A stretch of 64,000 nt of DNA. Origin: Pseudomonas synxantha BG33R (GTDB lineage: Bacteria > Pseudomonadota > Gammaproteobacteria > Pseudomonadales > Pseudomonadaceae). Location: assembly GCF_000263715.2 (NCBI RefSeq), contig NZ_CM001514.1, positions 1,412,936-1,476,935 of the forward strand, given 5' to 3'. This document shows, piece after piece, positions 27,043-36,418 of the stretch. The stretch's first letter is position 1. Every line of letters begins with the position of its first letter. The notes below the pieces were generated by a model that ran no database searches, was not told the origin of the DNA, and was given only the letters and a program-made list of their open reading frames with translations. The translations under genes and the position numbers were made by a program.

Positions 27043-27297
27043 TTATTCTATTCTGAAACCAGGCTTGCCATTATTCGCACGCCACTCTTTGACTTCTTTT
27101 ACAATTCCTTCTGGGCTGTCTTCTCTGTCATCTCTTGGGTAGTAGATTAGATCCGCTCCGTCCGGGTGCTCCGTCAGGCGTTCAAACTCGAAAACCATTT
27201 CAATGTCTTCTTCTTCGGTGCGAACGCTGCTGTCACAAAGAGAGATTACAAAGTTCAGAAATTCGGTCTCTGTGTATTCGGTGATTAATGTTTTCAT
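27043..27297 (-). CDS. Im-type bacteriocin immunity protein 3 (cognate)
   Basis: The 84-residue Im-family protein has the same signature as protein 1 (FERLTEHPDGADLIYYPRDD, KEWRANNGKPGF). It starts four bases after the toxin stop codon, with a possible ribosome-binding site inside the last toxin codons, so it should be translationally coupled to the toxin. It is the likely cognate inhibitor, binding beside the nuclease active site and inactivating it until the complex is released. Confidence 0.92.
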   Translation of the reverse strand: MKTLITEYTETEFLNFVISLCDSSVRTEEEDIEMVFEFERLTEHPDGADLIYYPRDDREDSPEGIVKEVKEWRANNGKPGFRIE

Positions 27298-27301
27298 CTT
27301 T

Positions 27302-29569
27302 TTAGATGCCTTTTCTATGAATTTCTTTATGGCGTTTTGGAGTGACTATATAGATGTTGTCAATGTCAAAAATCTCGCCGCCTTGAGAAATGAAAATTTT
27401 GTGGTGAATTTCGAATTTAACAGATTCCCCCACCCACTCTGATTTGCTTGAAAAGGGAGTTTTCCCATCCAGCATTATCGACAAATTTTGACGTTTGAAC
27501 TGACTTGCCAGTTCCGAGTCGTTGGCAACCGTTTTCCAGAAGGCTTCGCGAAATGCTCTGAAGTTTTTAAACTCCTGACCTTTAAGCTTGTCGGCAATTT
27601 GCGAAGGTATAGGGGAGCCTTCCCCTTGTGAGGCCGCTCCTAGCCAGGAACCGGTTATAGATTGCCCGTTGCCTGTCACAACTCCTGGGTCTTCCCGTCG
27701 ATCCCTGAAAAACACATAGATGGGAGGTAAGCCAGAGTTGACCGGGAAGACAGTGATGAAGTCGTCAAATCCTGCCTCAGCAGCGGCTGGAAAACTGTCA
27801 ATCCTTCCTTCAACGGGAGTTACGGTAGCTCCCGTATAGACAGGCGGTTCAGATTGATCAACGGGCAGCGTTGTTGAGCTATCCCCAGGGGCAACGATAG
27901 GTGTCCAGATCAACGTTCTTGGTGGAATGTCACTTGTCGTGACGGTGTATACCTTCTGCCCAGGATCATAGGTCGCAGCAACCACCTTGACCTTGGAAGG
28001 CACGCTTGTACCGTCGGCAGTGACCACTAATACTTCTGACCGCCCATCGGTAGCCGTCTTCGAACTCATTCGAACCGGCAGGTCGATTGTGCCGTTGACT
28101 GCCGAGGTTATCGTCGACTCGTTGAGGTCTGGTACCAAGGTTGAGATCGGTGTACCAAGCGCATAACGCTCTGGAAGTTCTCCATTTGCGAGTTTGGGGG
28201 AATAGACCAACGCTGAAACACCGACCATTAAGCCACTCGCGGTACTTGCGACCAACTCCGTCAATGCGGCCACTGCTGACCGAATAGCAGCTTGCAGCGT
28301 GATGGTAATCCCTTCTGCTGTTGCGATAGTCCCGACTGAGGTCATGACTATCGCTTGAGTCGCAGAAGCAGTGCCCGACAGTCGATAGGTATTGGTTGCT
28401 CGTACCGCTTCAATACGCGCCTGGGCCGTGGCTACCTGCTGCGCACGTCCCGCGAGGTCGCTGATTGCATTGGAGGCGTTGGCAAGAAACCGCGCGGACT
28501 CTGAATTCAGCACAAAATCATGGTGGCTGAGCCATCTCACCCCAAGCGCGGTATTCTGCTGCAGATAAATAAGCTGTTTCAGTCCCTCAAGCTCGGGTTT
28601 GCTCAGTGGCGGTGTAACCCGTGGGTTGGCTGCGGGATAGTAAATCATCAACCCGTTCCGGTTTATGGCTAACGGTGGGTCAATAGGTTTGATCGCAGCC
28701 ATCGTTTCTTCGATCATTTTGTCCAGCGTGTTTTTGTAAAGCATGAGGGTCTGGTCGGGTGTCAATCCAACGACAGAACCTGCAAGAGAGGTGAGTTCCA
28801 CCTGCAAATATTCCGGCAGCAACTGCACCTGAATTTCCAACTCATCGGCAATGGCCTTCAGATACTCATTGTGTAAATTTGCCCAGCCAGGATCATGTTC
28901 GGCTAAATTGGCCTCCAACGTTTGCCGGGCCTTTGCCAACCCTGAAAGTTTTTTAGCCAGAATGTCTATGGAGAGCGAGAGAGCCTTGAGTTCTTGCGCG
29001 GCTCTCCAAACGTTGTCGTAAAGTGTGTACGTATCGCCCAAATTTCTTATCGGGTCAGAGGATGCAAGCGTTTCACGTAGTTTTGTATAGGTTAAGTTTT
29101 CCATCAGATAAAAAGGGCTTTGATCATAGAGCCCATAGATGAGTGGCGCAGTATTGGCGTATTTGGTTTTTTTCGCGTCGATGATTTCAAGTGCGATTTT
29201 TTGATCGAGAATGGCTGAGGCTGTCTCTGTGAGTGGCTGTGAAGCTTTCGCGGCTTGCTGTTTCTCTGCGAGTTCGCGTTCAGTTTCAGTCGTTAGCGTT
29301 GCGAACCGTGCGCTGTACTCTGCGTCAATCAAGGATTGGTTGTACTTTTGCTCTCCAATGAAATCAGCGGTGGTGCTGGGGAAGTCAAACTGCTTGAAGC
29401 GGCTACGGTCTCCTTCACCTCGACGAGGCCCTTCTTGAAGGCCCCAGCCATCTCCACTTCCTGCGTAGCCTCCGCCTTCGCCACCCCAATAAGTGTTTCG
29501 TCTCCCGGCGGTAATTATCGTGGGCTTGAGTTCTAAAGGTTGTCCTGGTTGCCACCCTTGCTGTGCCAT
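27302..29569 (-). CDS. S-type pyocin/colicin-like bacteriocin with HNH DNase domain
   Basis: The 755-residue toxin has an N-terminal Gly-rich segment (GGEGGGYAGSGDGWG, about 29-43) and a long helical, coiled-coil-rich receptor-binding part (about 70-400). A small hydrophobic Ala/Gly/Val-rich region (about 400-460) precedes the pyocin-S translocation domain (about 480-635). The C-terminal colicin-E-type DNase (about 640-755) begins at GSWLGAASQGEGSPIPSQIADKL. The HNH metal site is complete: HH in FEIHHKIFISQGGE, N in DIDNIY, H and H in PKRHKEIH. It should enter competing pseudomonads through an outer-membrane receptor and cut their DNA. The ATG has a GGAG site about seven bases upstream. Confidence 0.93.
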   Translation of the reverse strand: MAQQGWQPGQPLELKPTIITAGRRNTYWGGEGGGYAGSGDGWGLQEGPRRGEGDRSRFKQFDFPSTTADFIGEQKYNQSLIDAEYSARFATLTTETERELAEKQQAAKASQPLTETASAILDQKIALEIIDAKKTKYANTAPLIYGLYDQSPFYLMENLTYTKLRETLASSDPIRNLGDTYTLYDNVWRAAQELKALSLSIDILAKKLSGLAKARQTLEANLAEHDPGWANLHNEYLKAIADELEIQVQLLPEYLQVELTSLAGSVVGLTPDQTLMLYKNTLDKMIEETMAAIKPIDPPLAINRNGLMIYYPAANPRVTPPLSKPELEGLKQLIYLQQNTALGVRWLSHHDFVLNSESARFLANASNAISDLAGRAQQVATAQARIEAVRATNTYRLSGTASATQAIVMTSVGTIATAEGITITLQAAIRSAVAALTELVASTASGLMVGVSALVYSPKLANGELPERYALGTPISTLVPDLNESTITSAVNGTIDLPVRMSSKTATDGRSEVLVVTADGTSVPSKVKVVAATYDPGQKVYTVTTSDIPPRTLIWTPIVAPGDSSTTLPVDQSEPPVYTGATVTPVEGRIDSFPAAAEAGFDDFITVFPVNSGLPPIYVFFRDRREDPGVVTGNGQSITGSWLGAASQGEGSPIPSQIADKLKGQEFKNFRAFREAFWKTVANDSELASQFKRQNLSIMLDGKTPFSSKSEWVGESVKFEIHHKIFISQGGEIFDIDNIYIVTPKRHKEIHRKGI

Positions 29570-30104
29570 AGGGTCTCTCCGTTTTTTGTGAGAGTGATCG
29601 AGTTTGAAAGTTTGTACGTCCTGAAGACAAAGCTCAGTCGCTTTGATCGAACTTATTTGAGCGGGAAGGAATAAAAAACTGATGGCGTTTTGATTTGATT
29701 TTATGTCTGTAGGAGTATTTGTAAGACGGGTCTGAAACTGATGTATTTATATTCTTGTATATTTGTGACTTGAGTCTTGGGGCGATTTGGCTAGAAACCT
29801 AATTGTTTGTTTTTGTTCGGGTGGGTTGGATTGTGCTCTTTTAGGCGGGCTCTGATTTTGATGTTCAGATCATTTGTATAAACAGATGAACGGTCATTTT
29901 TGAGCGAGTAGTAGGTGTGGTTTTTCTAACGCGGGGTATCGCCCTCCCGCAGGAAACGCTTTGGTGGTCGCGCATCTGTTAGCGAAGCTGGCGTGAGGAG
30001 AGGAAGCGCCGCCTTGGCAGAATCGGCCAAGCGGGCTGCCGTTCCCAGCCGTTTGCCGTTATACTCGCCGGCTTTCAAAAGTTCGCCAACGAGTGCTGCC
30101 CGCC
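29570..30104. other. 535-bp intergenic region upstream of the bacteriocin and of prfB
   Basis: Most of it (to about 29930) is AT-rich and should contain the bacteriocin promoter on the minus strand. I found no good LexA box. A series of ATTG/GT words at 29802-29837 on the plus strand loosely resembles a PrtN P-box, but in the wrong orientation for the toxin. From about 29940 composition returns to core GC and probably holds the prfB promoter. Confidence 0.5.
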
Positions 30105-31200
30105 ATGGAAATCAACCCGATCCTTAACACCATCAAGGACCTGTCCGAGCGCTCCGAAACTATTCGGGGGTATCTTTGACTACGATCAAAAGCATGAGCG
30201 TCTGACCGAGGTCAACCGCGAGCTTGAAGATCCGAGTGTCTGGAACAAACCTGAATACGCCCAGGAACTGGGGCGCGAGCGCGCTGCGCTGGCGCAGATC
30301 GTCGACACCCTCGACGAGCTGAACACCGGTCTGGCCGATTGTCGTGACCTGCTGGACATGGCTGTCGAAGAAAACGACGAAGGCGCAGTGGGCGATGTCG
30401 TCGCCGAGCTGGCCCGTCTCGAGGAAAACCTCGCCAAGCTTGAATTCCGCCGCATGTTCAGCCATGAAATGGACCCGAACAACGCCTACCTGGACATCCA
30501 GGCCGGTTCCGGCGGCACCGAGGCCCAGGACTGGGCCAACATCCTGCTGCGCATGTACCTGCGCTGGGCCGACAAGCGCGGTTTCGACGCGACCATCATG
30601 GAACTGTCCGCCGGTGAAGTCGCCGGTATCAAGGGCGCGACCGTGCATATCAAGGGTGAATACGCCTTTGGCTGGCTGCGTACCGAAATCGGTGTGCACC
30701 GCCTGGTGCGCAAGAGCCCCTTCGACTCCGGCAACCGTCGTCACACTTCGTTCTCCGCCGTTTTCGTCTCGCCAGAGATCGACGACAAGGTGGAAATCGA
30801 GATCAACCCGGCCGACCTGCGCATCGACACCTACCGTTCCTCCGGTGCCGGTGGTCAGCACGTAAACACCACTGACTCGGCCGTACGTATTACCCACGTA
30901 CCGACCAACACCGTGGTCAGTTGCCAGAACGAACGTTCCCAGCACGCCAACAAGGATACCGCCATGAAAATGCTGCGGGCCAAGTTGTACGAGCAGGAAA
31001 TGCAGAAGCGCAACGCCGCTTCCCAGGCGCTGGAAGACACCAAGTCGGATATCGGCTGGGGTCACCAGATCCGTTCGTATGTACTCGATGCGTCGCGGAT
31101 CAAGGATCTGCGCACCAACATCGAACGCAGCGACTGCGACAAGGTACTCGACGGTGATATCGACGAATACCTGGAAGCCAGCCTGAAATCCGGCCTGTAA
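30105..31200 (+). CDS. prfB: Peptide chain release factor 2 (programmed +1 frameshift)
   Basis: RF2 reads UGA and UAA stop codons. The first 24 codons run from ATG at 30105 to CTT, then an in-frame TGA at 30177-30179. Reading resumes in the +1 frame at 30178 and continues to 31200, giving a 364-residue protein, the usual RF2 length. The stop-recognition motif SPF (RKSPFDSG) and the catalytic GGQ ([13 protein letters not shown]) are both present. The frameshift lets RF2 control its own synthesis. lysS follows after 80 bases, the common prfB-lysS arrangement. Confidence 0.97.
30168..30180 (+). promoter_or_regulatory. prfB programmed frameshift site
   Basis: GGGGG (internal Shine-Dalgarno-like), three bases, then CTT TGA C form the classical RF2 autoregulatory site. 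Ribosomes pausing at the poorly read UGA slip +1 on CUU when RF2 is scarce. Confidence 0.95.
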
Positions 31201-31206
31201 CACCCC

Positions 31207-31250
31207 TGTAGGAGCGAGCTTGCTCGCGATCCCCAGCCGAAGGCTGGGGA
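31207..31250. repeat. REP-type hairpins between prfB and lysS
   Basis: GCGAGC TT GCTCGC and then CCCCAGCC GA-loop GGCTGGGG form two adjacent stems in the 80-bp gap. The first belongs to the GAGCGAGCTTGCTCGC REP class, different from the GTGGGAGG class elsewhere. Confidence 0.75.
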
Positions 31251-31280
31251 AAACGTACCTGTGATGGAATTTCAAAAGAC

Positions 31281-32783
31281 ATGAGCGACCAACAACTCGA
31301 CCCGCAAGCCCTGCAACAGGAAGAAAACTCCCTGATCGCCCTGCGCAAGGAAAAGCTTGCTGCCGAGCGCGCCAAGGGTAACGCCTTCCCCAACGACTTC
31401 CGCCGCGACAACTACTGCGATGCCTTGCAGAAACAGTACGCGGACAAGACCAAGGAAGAGCTGGCAGAAGCGGCGATCCCGGTCAAGGTGGCAGGTCGCA
31501 TCATGCTCAACCGTGGCTCGTTCATGGTGATTCAGGACATGACCGGGCGTATCCAGGTCTACGTCAACCGTAAAACCCTCTCGGAAGAAACCCTGGCCTC
31601 GGTGAAAACCTGGGACATGGGTGACATCATCGCCGCAGAAGGCACCCTGGCCCGTTCCGGCAAGGGCGACCTGTACGTCGAAATGACCAGCGTGCGCCTG
31701 CTGACCAAGTCCTTGCGCCCGCTGCCGGACAAGCACCACGGCCTGACCGACACCGAGCAGCGCTATCGCCAGCGTTACGTTGACCTGATCGTCAACGAAG
31801 ACGTGCGCCAGACCTTCCGTGTGCGTTCGCAAGTCATTGCCCACATCCGCAGCTTCCTGATGCAGCGTGACTTCCTGGAAGTGGAAACGCCGATGCTGCA
31901 AACCATCCCCGGTGGTGCCGCAGCCAAGCCATTTGAAACCCACCACAACGCGCTGGACATGGAAATGTTCCTGCGTATCGCGCCGGAGCTGTACCTCAAG
32001 CGCCTGGTGGTCGGCGGGTTTGAGAAGGTGTTCGAGATCAACCGCAACTTCCGTAACGAAGGCGTCTCGACCCGTCACAACCCTGAATTCACCATGTTGG
32101 AGTTCTACCAGGCCTACGCCGACTACGAAGACAACATGGACCTGACCGAAGAACTGTTCCGTGAACTGGCGCAGCTTGTTCTGGGGACTACCGACGTGCC
32201 GTACGGCGACAAGGTGTTCCACTTCGGCGAGCCGTTCGTGCGTCTTTCGGTGTTCGACTCGATCCTCAAGTACAACCCTGAGCTGACCGCTGACGATCTG
32301 AACGACATCGACAAGGCTCGCGCCATCGCCAAGAAAGCCGGTGCCAAGGTGTTGGGCTTTGAAGGCCTGGGCAAATTGCAGGTGATGATTTTCGAAGAGC
32401 TGGTCGAGCACAAGCTGGAGCAGCCACACTTCATTACCCAGTACCCGTTCGAAGTGTCGCCGCTGGCGCGTCGCAACGACGACAACCCGAACGTCACTGA
32501 CCGTTTCGAACTGTTCATCGGCGGCCGCGAAATCGCCAACGCCTACTCCGAGCTTAACGACGCGGAAGATCAGGCCGAGCGCTTCATGGCTCAGGTGGCC
32601 GACAAGGACGCCGGCGATGACGAAGCCATGCACTACGACGCCGACTTCGTACGTGCCCTGGAGTACGGCATGCCGCCGACTGCTGGTGAAGGCATCGGCA
32701 TCGACCGGCTGGTGATGTTGTTGACCAACTCGCCATCGATCCGCGATGTGATCCTGTTCCCGCACATGCGGCCACAAGCGTAA
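31281..32783 (+). CDS. lysS: Lysine--tRNA ligase (class II)
   Basis: The 500-residue enzyme charges tRNA-Lys. It has the N-terminal OB-fold anticodon-binding domain ([20 protein letters not shown] near 70, in part) and the class II catalytic core. Motif 2 is [20 protein letters not shown] near residue 255 and motif 3 is [24 protein letters not shown] near the C-terminus. The length matches bacterial LysRS. The gene is downstream of prfB and ended by a strong terminator. Confidence 0.97.
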   Translation: MSDQQLDPQALQQEENSLIALRKEKLAAERAKGNAFPNDFRRDNYCDALQKQYADKTKEELAEAAIPVKVAGRIMLNRGSFMVIQDMTGRIQVYVNRKTLSEETLASVKTWDMGDIIAAEGTLARSGKGDLYVEMTSVRLLTKSLRPLPDKHHGLTDTEQRYRQRYVDLIVNEDVRQTFRVRSQVIAHIRSFLMQRDFLEVETPMLQTIPGGAAAKPFETHHNALDMEMFLRIAPELYLKRLVVGGFEKVFEINRNFRNEGVSTRHNPEFTMLEFYQAYADYEDNMDLTEELFRELAQLVLGTTDVPYGDKVFHFGEPFVRLSVFDSILKYNPELTADDLNDIDKARAIAKKAGAKVLGFEGLGKLQVMIFEELVEHKLEQPHFITQYPFEVSPLARRNDDNPNVTDRFELFIGGREIANAYSELNDAEDQAERFMAQVADKDAGDDEAMHYDADFVRALEYGMPPTAGEGIGIDRLVMLLTNSPSIRDVILFPHMRPQA

Positions 32784-32798
32784 CCGTTGCGAAATCCG

Positions 32799-32827
32799 AA
32801 GCCGCCTTTTACAAGGCGGCTTTTTTA
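32799..32827 (+). terminator. Terminator downstream of lysS
   Basis: GCCGCCTT (32801-32808) pairs with AAGGCGGC (32813-32820), followed by six T. Confidence 0.9.
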
Positions 32828-32867
32828 TGTGGCGTATTCCAGCGTCACTTTTAAAGGAAGAAGTGTG

Positions 32868-33584
32868 GTGAACCGCGTAATGGCTCAAGAAGGTGCCGCC
32901 GGCATTGCTGCTGCCGTGGCTGAAAGCGTTCAGTACCAGGGCCGCAAGGCCAGCCGCCGGGGCAGCGAACAACGCCGCCAGGACATTCTCGATGCGGCCA
33001 TGCGCATCGTGGTGCGCGAAGGGGTGCGTGCCGTACGCCATCGAGCCGTAGCGGCGGAGGCGGGTGTGCCGTTGTCGGCCACCACCTACTATTTCAAGGA
33101 TATCGATGACCTGCTCACCGACACCTTCGCCCAATACGTCGAACGCAGCGCGGCCTTCATGGGCAAACTGTGGATGCGTAACGAGGGCTTGTTGCGCGAG
33201 ATGGTTGCCTATGGCGATGGCAGCCCGCAGTCGCGCGCGCAACTGGCCGATGACATTGCCCGGCTGACCGCCGATTACGTGCTGCGCCAACTGACCAACC
33301 GCCGCGAATACCTGATGGCCGAGCAGGCGTTTCGACAGGAGGCCCTGCTGAACCCGCGACTGGCTGAACTGGTGCGCTCCCATCAACAGATTCTGTTGCA
33401 GGGCACCGGGCAGTTTTTTCAAGTGTTGGGCTCCCGTGAGCCGCAGCAGGATGCCAAGGTGTTGACGGCTATCATCAGTCGGATGGAATATCAGGGCCTG
33501 TTGGGCGGCGCAGAGCCTCTGACCGGTGAAGAGATGCTTGAAATCCTCAAGCGTTACATGCATCTGGTATTGGCCTCGGTCTGA
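32868..33584 (+). CDS. TetR-family transcriptional regulator
   Basis: The 238-residue protein (GTG start) has a TetR DNA-binding domain in residues about 30-75 (RRQDILDAAMRIVVREGVRAVRHRAVAAEAGVPLSATTYYF in part) after a 25-residue N-terminal tail. The C-terminal ligand domain is variable. The GTG at 32868 has AAAGGAAG about nine bases upstream; an ATG four codons later is possible. It precedes the QEGLA-motif gene by 53 bases and may be co-transcribed with it. Target and ligand are unknown. Confidence 0.88.
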   Translation: MNRVMAQEGAAGIAAAVAESVQYQGRKASRRGSEQRRQDILDAAMRIVVREGVRAVRHRAVAAEAGVPLSATTYYFKDIDDLLTDTFAQYVERSAAFMGKLWMRNEGLLREMVAYGDGSPQSRAQLADDIARLTADYVLRQLTNRREYLMAEQAFRQEALLNPRLAELVRSHQQILLQGTGQFFQVLGSREPQQDAKVLTAIISRMEYQGLLGGAEPLTGEEMLEILKRYMHLVLASV

Positions 33585-33637
33585 CAGCATTCGAGCAAAG
33601 CCTGACAACGCTCAACGTTTAAAGAGGAAGACACCGG

Positions 33638-34915
33638 GTGGACGATTACCAGCAGACGATACGCAGCTTGTCCGATCGCATTGTGCTGGCGCAGACACCG
33701 ATCCGGGTTCTCGACGCAGTGAAGTGGGACGAGAACATCCGCCAGGGATTCCTCAAGGCCAAGGGCAAGGCCATGCCTGCCGTGGACCGCGATTACTACC
33801 TGAACCGGCCCCTGTCTTTCGATTCCAGTGCGGTGAAGCTGGAGTTCCAGAACATCGAGCGCGACATCACCCGCCGCCTGGGGCAGTTCAGCCCGGTGGG
33901 GCAGATCATGCGGCGCATGTGCCGCGAATACCGCATGGTGGTGCGTATGCTTGAAGCGCGCGGCACCGAGGACTTTGGCCTGATATCCCAGGAACTGTAC
34001 GGCGCTGCCTCCGATGCGTTCCACGCTGGCGACCCGACCCTGGCAGACCTGGGGCTGATGCTGTCGGACTACCTGAACAATATCGATGGCCGGGGCGATC
34101 TGAAGGACGAAGCCAAGACCCTCACCGCCAAGGATGCGGTGAGCCTGCTGCAAACGCGTCTGAACAAGGTGTTTGGCGAGGCAGAAGAGACTATCCGCGT
34201 GTTCGAGTCCGACGGTATCGTCGCGGATGCGGCGGCGGGCGCCGACTATATCAAGATCCGCGCCGACGCGATGTTCAACGACCGCGACGTGCGCGCCCTG
34301 GAAGTGCATGAAGGGCTGGTGCATGTGGGCACCACGCTCAATGGCCAGAACCAGCCAATCTGCACGTTCCTGTCCAAGGGCCCGCCGTCGTCCACCGTGA
34401 CCCAGGAGGGCCTGGCGATCCTGATGGAAATCATCACGTTTGCCTCCTATCCCAGCCGCCTGCGTAAATTGACCAACCGTACCCGCGCCATCCATATGGT
34501 GGAGGAGGGCGCCGACTTCCTGCAGGTGTTCGAGTTCTTCCGTGAGCAAGGCTTTGAAATGGCCGAAAGCTATGGCAACGCCAGCCGGGTGTTCCGTGGT
34601 TCAGTGCCGACCGGTCTGCCGTTTACCAAGGATTTGTCCTACCTCAAGGGCTTTATCATGGTCTACAACTACATCCAGCTCGCCGTGCGCAAAGGCAAGC
34701 TGGAACAAGTGCCGCTGCTGTTCTGTGGCAAGACCACCCTGGAAGACATGCGTACCCTGCGCCAACTGGTCGACGAGGGGTTGGTGGTGCCGCCCAAGTA
34801 CCTGCCGGAGCAGTTTCGCGATATGAACGCGCTGGCGGCGTGGATGTGTTTTTCCAACTTCCTCAACCACTTGAGCCTGGATCGGATCGAGGCGGATTAC
34901 TCCAATATCCTTTAG
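33638..34915 (+). CDS. QEGLA-motif protein (DUF1704, putative zinc metallopeptidase)
   Basis: The 425-residue protein carries the family-naming QEGLA sequence (Gln256 onward) and an HExxxH zinc-type motif HEGLVH at residues 224-229. Bacterial members are annotated as flavohemoglobin-expression-modulating proteins. The wider DUF1704 family includes the eukaryotic MATCAP tubulin carboxypeptidases, which use HExxxH for catalysis, so a peptidase activity is plausible. No flavohemoglobin gene is adjacent. A GTG start with AAAGAGGAAG upstream is used. Confidence 0.85.
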   Translation: MDDYQQTIRSLSDRIVLAQTPIRVLDAVKWDENIRQGFLKAKGKAMPAVDRDYYLNRPLSFDSSAVKLEFQNIERDITRRLGQFSPVGQIMRRMCREYRMVVRMLEARGTEDFGLISQELYGAASDAFHAGDPTLADLGLMLSDYLNNIDGRGDLKDEAKTLTAKDAVSLLQTRLNKVFGEAEETIRVFESDGIVADAAAGADYIKIRADAMFNDRDVRALEVHEGLVHVGTTLNGQNQPICTFLSKGPPSSTVTQEGLAILMEIITFASYPSRLRKLTNRTRAIHMVEEGADFLQVFEFFREQGFEMAESYGNASRVFRGSVPTGLPFTKDLSYLKGFIMVYNYIQLAVRKGKLEQVPLLFCGKTTLEDMRTLRQLVDEGLVVPPKYLPEQFRDMNALAAWMCFSNFLNHLSLDRIEADYSNIL

Positions 34916-34943
34916 GTATTTCATTGAAGCAACCGGGTCAGCG

Positions 34944-34970
34944 TGTGGGAGGGGCTTGCCCCCTCCCACC
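34944..34970. repeat. REP-type palindrome
   Basis: GTGTGGGAGGGG pairs with CCCCCTCCCAC around CTTG, after the QEGLA gene stop; it may serve as its terminator. Confidence 0.85.
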
Positions 34971-35022
34971 ATTGGATCTTCACAAGACTTCAGGTTTCAA
35001 CTCACCTACGAGGTTTCAACGG

Positions 35023-35928
35023 ATGAGAATCCTCGGCATCTTATGCCTGCTACTCACATTGAACGGCTGCAGCTCCTTGCTGTTCTATCCCGAGCCCGGC
35101 CTGCCCTTCACGCCGGAAAAAGCCCGCCTGCAATACCGCGACGTCACTATCACCACTGCTGACGGCCTCAAGCTCCACGCCTGGTGGTTGCCGGCTAAAC
35201 CCGGCGTACCTCTGAAGGGAACGGTGCTGCACCTGCACGGCAACGGCGGTAATCTCGCCTGGCACCTGGGCGGCAGTTGGTGGTTGCCGGAGCAAGGCTA
35301 TCAAGTGCTGTTGCTCGATTATCGCGGCTATGGGCTTTCGCAAGGCAAACCGTCCTTGCCGGCGATCTATCAGGATATCGACGCAGCATTCAGCTGGCTC
35401 GACAAAGCTCCTGAAACCCAGGGGCAACCGTTGATTGTGCTCGGCCAAAGCCTGGGCGGCGCGCTGGCGGTGCATTACCTGGCGGCCCATCCGGCGCGTC
35501 AACCCCAGATCAAGGCGCTGATACTGGATGGCGTACCCGCCAGTTATCGTGACGTAGGACAATTCGCCCTGAGCACGTCCTGGTTAACCTGGCCGTTGCA
35601 GGTGCCCCTGTCGTGGCTGGTGCCCGACGCCGACAGTGCAATCAATGCCATGCCCCAACTGACCGGTGTGCCAAAACTGTTGTTCCACAGCCTGGATGAT
35701 CCCATCGTGCCGGTAGCCAATGGCATCCGCCTGTATCAAGTGGCCCCTGCGCCAAGGGTGTTGCAACTGACCCGTGGCGGCCATGTACAGACGTTTGCCG
35801 ACAAGACCTGGCAAACCGTCATGCTGCGTTACCTGGACGACCCGCAGCACTTCAACGGCCTGCGCCGGCTGGGCGAGATTGCGAATTATCCAATTCCTAA
35901 AGTTGATTCATCAGAGAGCCCACAATGA
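35023..35928 (+). CDS. Lipoprotein alpha/beta hydrolase
   Basis: The 301-residue protein has a lipoprotein signal peptide (MRILGILCLLLTLNGC, lipid on Cys16) and an alpha/beta-hydrolase fold. The oxyanion-region HLHGNGGN lies near residue 70, the nucleophile elbow GQSLGG near 142, and the catalytic His probably in TRGGHVQ near the end. It resembles serine hydrolases of the YfhR/ABHD13 type acting at the envelope, with substrate unknown. The stop overlaps the next start by four bases, so the two form an operon. The start at 35023 is the only one that gives a signal peptide. Confidence 0.86.
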   Translation: MRILGILCLLLTLNGCSSLLFYPEPGLPFTPEKARLQYRDVTITTADGLKLHAWWLPAKPGVPLKGTVLHLHGNGGNLAWHLGGSWWLPEQGYQVLLLDYRGYGLSQGKPSLPAIYQDIDAAFSWLDKAPETQGQPLIVLGQSLGGALAVHYLAAHPARQPQIKALILDGVPASYRDVGQFALSTSWLTWPLQVPLSWLVPDADSAINAMPQLTGVPKLLFHSLDDPIVPVANGIRLYQVAPAPRVLQLTRGGHVQTFADKTWQTVMLRYLDDPQHFNGLRRLGEIANYPIPKVDSSESPQ

Positions 35929-36251
35929 GTGAAGAACGCAACATGATCCCGCTGATCCTCACCGGCATCGGCACTATCATCGGTACCGTTGGGTGCTTGT
36001 GGTATTACGGCTACCTGCACTTCGCCAAGCCGGAAGATGCGTTGCTGCTCAGCGACTTCACCATGCTCAAAACCGTGCCCGGTGAGGATTACAAGATCTC
36101 CCTCACGCCGGCCGCACAAGTGGCGCAGTGTGTCGACGGTGTATTGGTGATGTTTGATACCGAACAGAAGGGCTTGAGCGGCGTGCTGGTGAACAACAAA
36201 AAGCAGGCCGTGCGTTGTATGGGGGAGCAAACCCCGCAATTGCAGCAGTGA
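35925..36251 (+). CDS. Small membrane-anchored protein of unknown function
   Basis: The 108-residue protein has one N-terminal membrane helix (IPLILTGIGTIIGTVGCLWYYGYL, about 8-31, in part) and a short hydrophilic domain with two cysteines (AQCVDG, VRCMGE). It overlaps the lipoprotein hydrolase gene by four bases (ATGA), so it is probably co-translated and could assist that enzyme at the membrane. I do not recognise a family. Confidence 0.7.
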   Translation: MSEERNMIPLILTGIGTIIGTVGCLWYYGYLHFAKPEDALLLSDFTMLKTVPGEDYKISLTPAAQVAQCVDGVLVMFDTEQKGLSGVLVNNKKQAVRCMGEQTPQLQQ

Positions 36252-36418
36252 GCCTGGGTCTCACCGCCTGTGATGAGCACGTTTCTACTACCTGGCGGCG
36301 AATCCGGATAAGCCGATTGATTTCGCTGAAAGTTGCGCTTGGCGAAATTACCGGGAACCGTTTTGTGTAAAAAAGCCACAGAGGGCGATGTAACTTACAC
36401 AGAAGGGGGCGGGGAGTA

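Noticed and set aside
29853..29875. CTG...CAG word on the minus strand as a LexA box for the bacteriocin
   Set aside because: The spacing is 11 rather than 10 bases and the interior lacks the TATAT-like pattern.
29960..30060. Possible tRNA or small RNA gene just upstream of prfB
   Set aside because: GC-rich but no cloverleaf, T-loop or CCA end could be drawn; more likely the prfB promoter and leader.
26125..30104. Prophage or transposon carrying the bacteriocin cassette
   Set aside because: No integrase, transposase, phage structural gene, terminal inverted repeat or target-site duplication could be found.
31272..33608. 778-codon minus-strand open frame opposite lysS and the TetR gene
   Set aside because: It is antisense to clearly real genes, crosses a terminator and has no protein-family signature.
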